64,000 nucleotides of DNA. Origin: Channallabes apus. Its lineage: Eukaryota; Chordata; Actinopteri; Siluriformes; Clariidae. The stretch lies in NCBI GenBank assembly GCA_030522415.1, contig CM060104.1:17101729-17165728 (forward strand), in the 5' to 3' direction. Positions 58,677 through 64,000 of the stretch are shown piece after piece. The notes below the pieces were generated by a model. It ran no database searches, was not told where the DNA came from, and saw only the letters and a list, made by a program, of their open reading frames with translations. The number at the start of each line of letters is the position of its first letter. Positions within the stretch are counted from its first letter, which is position 1. The position numbers were made by a program, and so were the translations under genes.

Positions 58677-58739
58677 CCCTTTATCTTCACCGAGAAAGTT
58701 GAAACGCCTTGCTGTTGTTGAATTTGTCACTTTACTGTT

Positions 58740-59256
58740 TGCGGTTCCTGTAATCTCGATAACGCGTGTTTTAATTACAACCTGTATTCTGGATTACAAA
58801 AGAAATCCCGCCTCCTGCACTGGGATTGGCTTTTTCTTTTCTTTTTTTTACATGAATGTCTGAATGTCCAATCGACGCCAGGTATAGATGACGAGTTGAA
58901 ATTATTGAGCAGTCCATTCACCAATCAAAATCAGAAGCTGGCAAATAATGGTCGCCGCTCTGCTGGACATTGGTGCATAGTAGTATTCATTTCACCTTAT
59001 GAGCCAATCCTGTGGTCGAAGGCGGGGTTTGTTTCAAAAACGGGTGGGGAACACAACGCATGTTTGTTAGTGGTGACGTCGAACGTGTGCGACGGAAGTA
59101 GCTCGTGTTGGTCTTCCTGCAGTCCAACGTGCTCCAGAAATATTCACGTGTGTTCCGTGCCGAGATCCTGGAGTTTCTACCGAATCAGTATACAAAACAG
59201 CGCCGTTAATCCCCCGCAGTCTTGGGGTGTCGGTATAAAGTAGAAACAAAGTAGAG
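58740..59256 (+). promoter_or_regulatory. Putative bidirectional gtf3c6/nop2 promoter
   Basis: The interval between two divergent genes is richer in CpG than its surroundings (ATAACGCGTG, GACGTCGAACGTGTGCGACG, GGTCGCCGCTCTGC). Its right edge holds a donor (GTAGAG then GTGAGT) at 59257 suitable for a nop2 non-coding first exon ending at 59256. No TATA box is obvious. Both genes serve RNA-machinery housekeeping roles. Confidence 0.4.
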
Positions 59257-59683
59257 GTGAGTAGATAAGTTCCGCGTGTTTAAAGTAGCACAGACTGGCA
59301 CAGAGTTCATGTCGAGTAGCGACATGCTAGTTAGTCGATTAGCTAAGAGAGCATTTCCATGATTATTCCTCATCTTAAAACTTAAAAAAGAAAGATCTGT
59401 AGATTGATCGCAGTGATTTATGCATAGTGACATCTTAAGAAAATAATTGTATTTCTTTGTGATTTAAATGAAGACATGCTGATGATGTAACTAAAGGGAA
59501 TCACTAGTTTTTTCTCCCAGCTAGTCAAGTTAAAAAAGCTTTTTATTCTACTCAGTCTCTTTGCATAAGAAATGTAGATGCACAGCAGCTTAACTGTGCA
59601 TTTTAAAAATATTACCTTTAACATTACGCCAGTCTGACTCTTGCCTGACCAGTTGTCTTGAAGCTGCCTTTTTTTGTCCCCAG

Positions 59684-59822
59684 GATTTATCTGTGTACAG
59701 CTGTGGAAGATCAGTCATGGGGAGGAAGTTTGATCCCACCTCCAAAGTGAAGCGTGGACCTGGACGGAAAGCCAGGAAACAGAAAGGCGCAGAGACCGAG
59801 CTGGCCAAGATTTTAGTGAATG
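59684..59822 (+). CDS. nop2: NOP2/NSUN1, first coding exon only (partial)
   Basis: NOP2 is the nucleolar m5C methyltransferase of 28S rRNA, needed for 60S assembly. The exon follows a TTTTTGTCCCCAG acceptor; the ATG is at 59717 and the donor (AATG then GTAAAA) at 59823. It encodes MGRKFDPTSKVKRGPGRKAR followed by KQKGAETELAKILVN, nearly the same as the start of human NOP2 (MGRKLDPTKEKRGPGRKARK..). Only this basic N-terminus is in the window; I found no second coding exon before the right edge, so the gene continues beyond 64000. A long intron containing a Tc1-like element follows. Confidence 0.85.
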
Positions 59823-59829
59823 GTAAAAT

Positions 59830-61070
59830 AAAACGCTTGTTTTACAGTTTGCACACAGATACCTATATAGGGAACAGCCACAAACACCTGTACTGTTCCA
59901 TTAAATACCTTAAAGAGTGAGATGTGTGGGATAGTGCAGTCATGAACACTGTAGCTTCTATTTGGATGTCGTCTGACCACATACACGCCTGTGATTCCAT
60001 AAGCTTATTTACTGTCAAAATTATTATTGTACTTAGCATCATGGCTCTTTGTGATCAATTTGGATGTGAATCAAAAAGGTAAAACTGCAGTATGCCATAT
60101 AGCGTAAAGTATATTGTTGGTGTTCACACAACATTCAAATTCTGTAACGTCCTGTTTCACAGAACATGCCGGCGTTAAGTGATGCATACCTGTAGTTTCC
60201 TGCTGTAATGCTTTTTATGCTTAGTTTTGTTGATGTAAAACCAAGATGGAAAATTACCACCAATTCATTTTTCACCAAATAAATAAAAATCAAAAAGAGC
60301 ATAATTTCACCTTAAATTATGAGGGGTGTTTATGACGAACAAGGATTTGTAATAAAATTTATTGTGATTGAAGGCATTAAAACACTTATCGAAGACTTTA
60401 TGTACAGTACGGTGATGACTCGTACTTGCAGTAAAACATTTGAATGTTGCAAATGTTTTTAAAAACGATGTCCATGAATGACAATCCCGGCCGAGGTTAC
60501 TTGGAGCACACTGCATTCATTCACAAACATTTGGCGTGCGGAACACCTGATCCTTGAAAATCGACAGATAACTTGTGACCGACTTGCATTCGAAATGTCT
60601 GTAGGAACTGAACACACAAATGTGATCTGTTATTCAGCACAATCAGAAGTCCTGGTTTGTCTTGAACATCCCTCATATTTACCATTTCTATAATGTACAT
60701 TTTGTTCAGGTACTATAATACTAGCTATCCATGTCCACTGCAGAGCTTTTATTTGGGCCAACTTGCACTAAAAAGCGGAAGGGAGGGCTTTAATAATCCT
60801 GTAATAGGAATTGCCTTTTGTAAAATGACTTGACGGTAAGCGCTTAAATTTTTGACATATAAAATATTTGTGTTTTTATTCTTTTAATCCACCATAGGAA
60901 TAATTTGAGGGGAATAAAGGAGTGTTCGAATTTTAGTTGACTAAAAAAATTTTAACTAGTAGTTTTTAAAAACTTTTAAAACTCAACAATAAACATGTGA
61001 TTAAAAAGATTATACAGACCCAAGACCGCTTCCAAACTACTTAGAAAAGATTAAATAGTACTTGCTCTTA
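59830..61070. other. nop2 intron, nothing recognised
   Basis: AT-rich intron. The short frames at 60307-60693 match nothing I know. Confidence 0.45.
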
Positions 61071-61072
61071 TG

Positions 61073-62657
61073 TACAAACCGGATTCCAAAAAAGTTGGGA
61101 CACTAAACAAATTGTGAATAAAATCTGAATGCAATGATGTGGAGATGGCAAATGTCAATATTTTATTCAGAATAGAACATAAATCACGGAGCAGAAGTTT
61201 AAACTGAGAAAATGTATCATTTTAAGGGAAAAATATGGATATTCAAAATGTCATGGTGTCAACAAATCCCAAAAATGTTGGGACAAGGCCATTTTCACCA
61301 CCGTGTGGCATCTCCCCTTCTTCTTACAACACTCAACAGACGTCTGGAGACCGAGGAGACCAGTTTCTCAAGTTTAGAAATAGGAATGCTCTCCCATTCT
61401 TGTCTAATACAGGCCTCTAACTGTTCAATCATCTTGGGCCTTCTGTGTCGCACCTTCCTCTTTATGATGCGCCAAATGTTCTCTATAGGGGAAAGATCTG
61501 GACTGCAGACTGGCCATTTCAGTACCCGGATCCTTCTCCTGCGCAGCCATGATGTTGTGATTGATGCAGAATGTGGTCTGGCAATATCTTGTTGAAAAAT
61601 GCAGGGTCTTACCTGAAAGAGATGACTAGATGTTGTTCTAGAACCTGAATATATTTTTCTGCATTGATGGTGCCTTTCCAGACATGCAAGCTGCCCATGC
61701 CACACGCACTCATGCAACCCCATACCATCAGAGATGCAGGCTTCTGAACTGAGCGTTGATAACAACTTGGGTTGTCCTTGTCCTCTTTGGTCCGGATGAC
61801 ATGGCGTCCCACATTTCCAACAAGAACTTCGAATCGTGACTCGTCTGACCACAGAACAGTCTTCCATTTTGCCACACTCCATTTTAAATGATCCCTGGAC
61901 CAATGAAAACGCCTGTGCTTGTGGATCTTGCTTAGAAATGGCTTCTTCTTTGCACTGTAGAGTTTCAGCTGACAACGGCGGATGGCACGGTGGATTGTGT
62001 TCACTGACGATCGTTTCTGGAAGTATTCCTGAGCCCATTCTGTGATTTCCTTTACAGTAGCATTCCTGTTTGTGGTGCAGTGTCGTTTAAGGGCCCGGAG
62101 ATCACGGGCATCCAGTATGGTTTTACGCCCTTGACCCTTACGCACAGAGATTGTTCCAGATTCTCTGAATCTTCGGATGATATTATGCACAGTTGATGAT
62201 GATAACTGCAAAGTCTTTGCAATTTTTCGCTGGGTAACACCTTTCTGATATTGCTCCACTATCTTTCTGCGCAACATTGTGGGAATTGGTGATCCTCTAC
62301 CCATCTTGGCTTCTGAGAGACACTGCCACTCTGAGAAGCTCTTTTTATACCCAATCATGTTGCCAATTAACCTAATTACTGTTAATTGGTCTTCCAGCTC
62401 TTCGTTATGCTCAAATTTACTTTTTCCAGCCTCTTATTGCCACTTGTCTCAACTTTTTTGGGATTTGTTGACACCGTGAAATTTGGAATCAACATATTTT
62501 TCCTTTAAAATGATACATTTTCTCGGATTAAACTTTTGATCTGTCATCTATGTTCTATTCTGAATAAAATATTGACATTTGCCATCTCCACATCATTGCA
62601 TTCAGTTTTTATTCACAATTTGTTTAGTGTCCCAACTTTTTTGGAATCCGGTTTGTA
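61073..62657 (-). mobile_element. Tc1-like transposon with long IR/DR arms
   Basis: TA borders and arms of about 200 bp that are nearly identical over long stretches. Outer site: GGATTCCAAAAAAGTTGGGA; inner site about 190 bp in: AATCCCAAAAATGTTGGGAC, repeated in direct orientation within each arm. The transposase on the - strand is broken by a frameshift. The element lies in the first nop2 intron in this window. Confidence 0.93.
61295..62304 (-). pseudogene. Frameshifted Tc1-like transposase
   Basis: The likely start is MGRGSPIPTMLRRKIVEQYQ at 62304; an in-frame ATG 18 codons earlier is also possible. Frame one contains the helix-turn-helix (QRKIAKTLQLSSSTVHNIIR), VLWSDESRFEVLVGNVG with the first Asp, and SLMVWGCMSACGMGSL, and stops at 61609. 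A second frame carries CIFQQDIARPHSASITTSW (second Asp) and CSPDLSPIENIWRIIKRKVR (Glu), ending at 61295. All three catalytic residues survive; only a small indel near 61610-61660 separates the frames. It is otherwise close to full length. Confidence 0.9.
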
Positions 62658-63079
62658 CATAAGAGAGAATGATGACTTCCTAATAAATGGTGCTTATGGA
62701 TCCCAATAATCTGGCACAAGGTCATTCAGGAGAGTGTGAGTTCAAATCAAGATAGAGCCAGTGGAGCAGAATTGTGTGGGAGCAAAATATGAGCAAATAT
62801 ATACGTTTTCATTTGAGGCGGTGAAATGTTGCAGTTCCTCTATAATCCTACATGCGGTGCACTCTAAACTATACACACACTGTCAGGCAGCAGTCTTATT
62901 GGATGATCGCTGGTGTTTCCCAGCTCTAGCAGATATGTGTTTCTTCTGAGTGCGTGACGCTGCATGAGCAGCTGGTCGAAAGGACATTGATTGACAAGAT
63001 TTGGAGGAAGCATGTGATAACCTTGGTGTATTATCAGGAGAGCTGCAGCAGCAGCTGCAGATCAAACCGGGTGCCACTT

Positions 63080-63515
63080 TACTAGCTAAGACCAGGAAAC
63101 TGAAGCAATAGAAGACTGGAAAGATGTTGCCTGGTCTGACGAGTCTCCTGCAACATCCAGACTCACATAAAAGCATCAGATTTGTCTGCAGCATTTGTGA
63201 GAGTATGGACCAAAGTCTCTAGTTTGGTTTCCAGCGCATTGTTGAATCCATGCCACGAAAGTACAGTTCCTTTTAATAATCATTTTTTTTAAACAAGTAA
63301 ATCCAAATGTAGTTTTAAAGTCCTTAGATTTTTTTTTAAACCTCTTATCTAGTTTTAATATTAAATAACAAAAATATCTCTCGCCATGAATATAGCCATA
63401 GAAGCGGGCATGGCGTGGAATCTATACCACGGAGAATTAAGTCCCTTCCGAAGGCAAACGGGGGTCAAACCCAGTACTAGCAAGGTATAACTTCTAATGA
63501 AGTGCCCAGTGAGTT
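63080..63515 (+). mobile_element. Deleted Tc1/mariner-type element
   Basis: Contains GACTGGAAAGATGTTGCCTG, GTCTGACGAGTCTCCTGCAA, CATTGTTGAATCCATGCCAC and, after a gap, GGGGGTCAAACCCAGTACTA, GCAAGGTATAACTTC. These are landmarks, in order, of a fish Tc1-type element also represented at 20890-21250. Catalytic blocks two and three are deleted. Confidence 0.65.
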
Positions 63516-63734
63516 TACATCGCATCGTTGCATATCCCAGTGGTCCATAACGTGCCTGTCAGCAATACGTTCATCATGGGAAACATGCATCGTTGTTGTA
63601 TGTAAGAATGTAATTCTTTTTACATTTGAGCAATCAGGACAAATAAACAGCAAGCTGATAACGGAACACAATTTAAAGCAGTATCTAAACATATGGCCAC
63701 TGCAACCTGAGTTATAAGATGATGTCAGATGAAT

Positions 63735-64000
63735 GTCTCTTTAATCAATCCAGTTTTATTGAATAGTCATTGTAGCAAAGCAGCTTTACAGGAAAAAAAA
63801 TGGAAATGAGTTTGAAAAGTGTAAGGAAATGTGTATAAATCTAAATTATCAGATGAGCAAGCCGGTGGCAAGGAAAAACTCCCTGAGACAGCAATTGGAA
63901 GATGCCTTTAGAGGAAGCAGAATAAATTGGGAACCCATCCTCATTTGGGTGATAACGGAGAGCAGGGTTTGATCAGCAATTGTACTGAGGCTCAGGTGCA
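63735..64000. repeat. Interspersed teleost repeat, cut by window edge
   Basis: CAAGCCGGTGGCAAGGAAAA, ACTCCCTGAGACAGCAATTG and GGGAACCCATCCTCATTTGG are landmarks of a very common teleost dispersed repeat (retroposon-derived in my recollection). It runs past the right end of the window. Confidence 0.6.

Noticed and set aside
58674..58730. Eighteen extra N-terminal codons for gtf3c6
   Set aside because: The frame is open to 58730 but begins with GTG, not ATG. The ATG at 58674-58676 directly precedes the acidic EEEEQL block shared with the human protein and has a G at -3, so it was chosen as the start.
1..64000. CRISPR arrays, operons, prophage or bacterial systems
   Set aside because: All tandem repeats are simple microsatellites, the genes have spliceosomal introns, and the setting is a vertebrate chromosome.
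59830..64000. Further nop2 coding exons
   Set aside because: I looked for frames continuing the lysine/arginine-rich NOP2 N-terminus (SSRARKRAAKRR-like) with splice signals, and found only transposons and unmatched short frames.

Overview
The window is nuclear DNA of a teleost fish. Five vertebrate protein genes are split by GT..AG introns, and the rest is dense with Tc1/mariner and hAT DNA transposons, tRNA-derived SINEs and (CA)n/(TC)n/(AAT)n microsatellites. The SINE with the GATGAATGAATGAATG tail resembles those I remember from catfish and other otophysans, so a siluriform is a reasonable but unproven guess.

Layout. 1-8 kb: non-coding, rich in microsatellites. About 8.5-31.8 kb: zyx (zyxin, + strand). 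One or two candidate 5' UTR exons lie near 8.6 and 9.1 kb, followed by a first intron of about 13 kb packed with nested transposons; nine coding exons run from 22006 to 31843 (614 aa). 34.7-45.8 kb: kel (Kell blood group protein, M13 peptidase family, + strand), 18 coding exons, 724 aa. Its third intron holds a Tc1-like transposon with an uninterrupted 340-aa transposase, and deleted mariner copies sit at each end of the gene. 47.3-50.5 kb: emg1/nep1 (rRNA pseudouridine methyltransferase, 5 exons, 238 aa). 52-57 kb: transposon graveyard (DD37E element, SINEs, a Tc1 relic split by a hAT element). 58.2-58.7 kb: gtf3c6 (TFIIIC subunit, - strand), apparently without introns. From 59.7 kb: the first coding exon of nop2 (NSUN1, rRNA m5C methyltransferase, + strand), which runs off the right edge. 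A frameshifted Tc1-like element lies at 61.1-62.7 kb.

The genes are not an operon. zyx acts at focal adhesions and actin; kel is a type II membrane protein; emg1 and nop2 both act in ribosome biogenesis; gtf3c6 acts in Pol III transcription. The most interesting protein observation is that the assembled kel product has lost most catalytic motifs of M13 peptidases (HELLH reads KALLH, ENxxD reads EVWVQ, NAYY reads LSIY) and lacks the cysteine that links human Kell to XK. I see no CRISPR array, no rRNA or tRNA gene and no new multi-gene system. Exon boundaries were assembled by hand from splice signals, reading phase and recalled family sequences.
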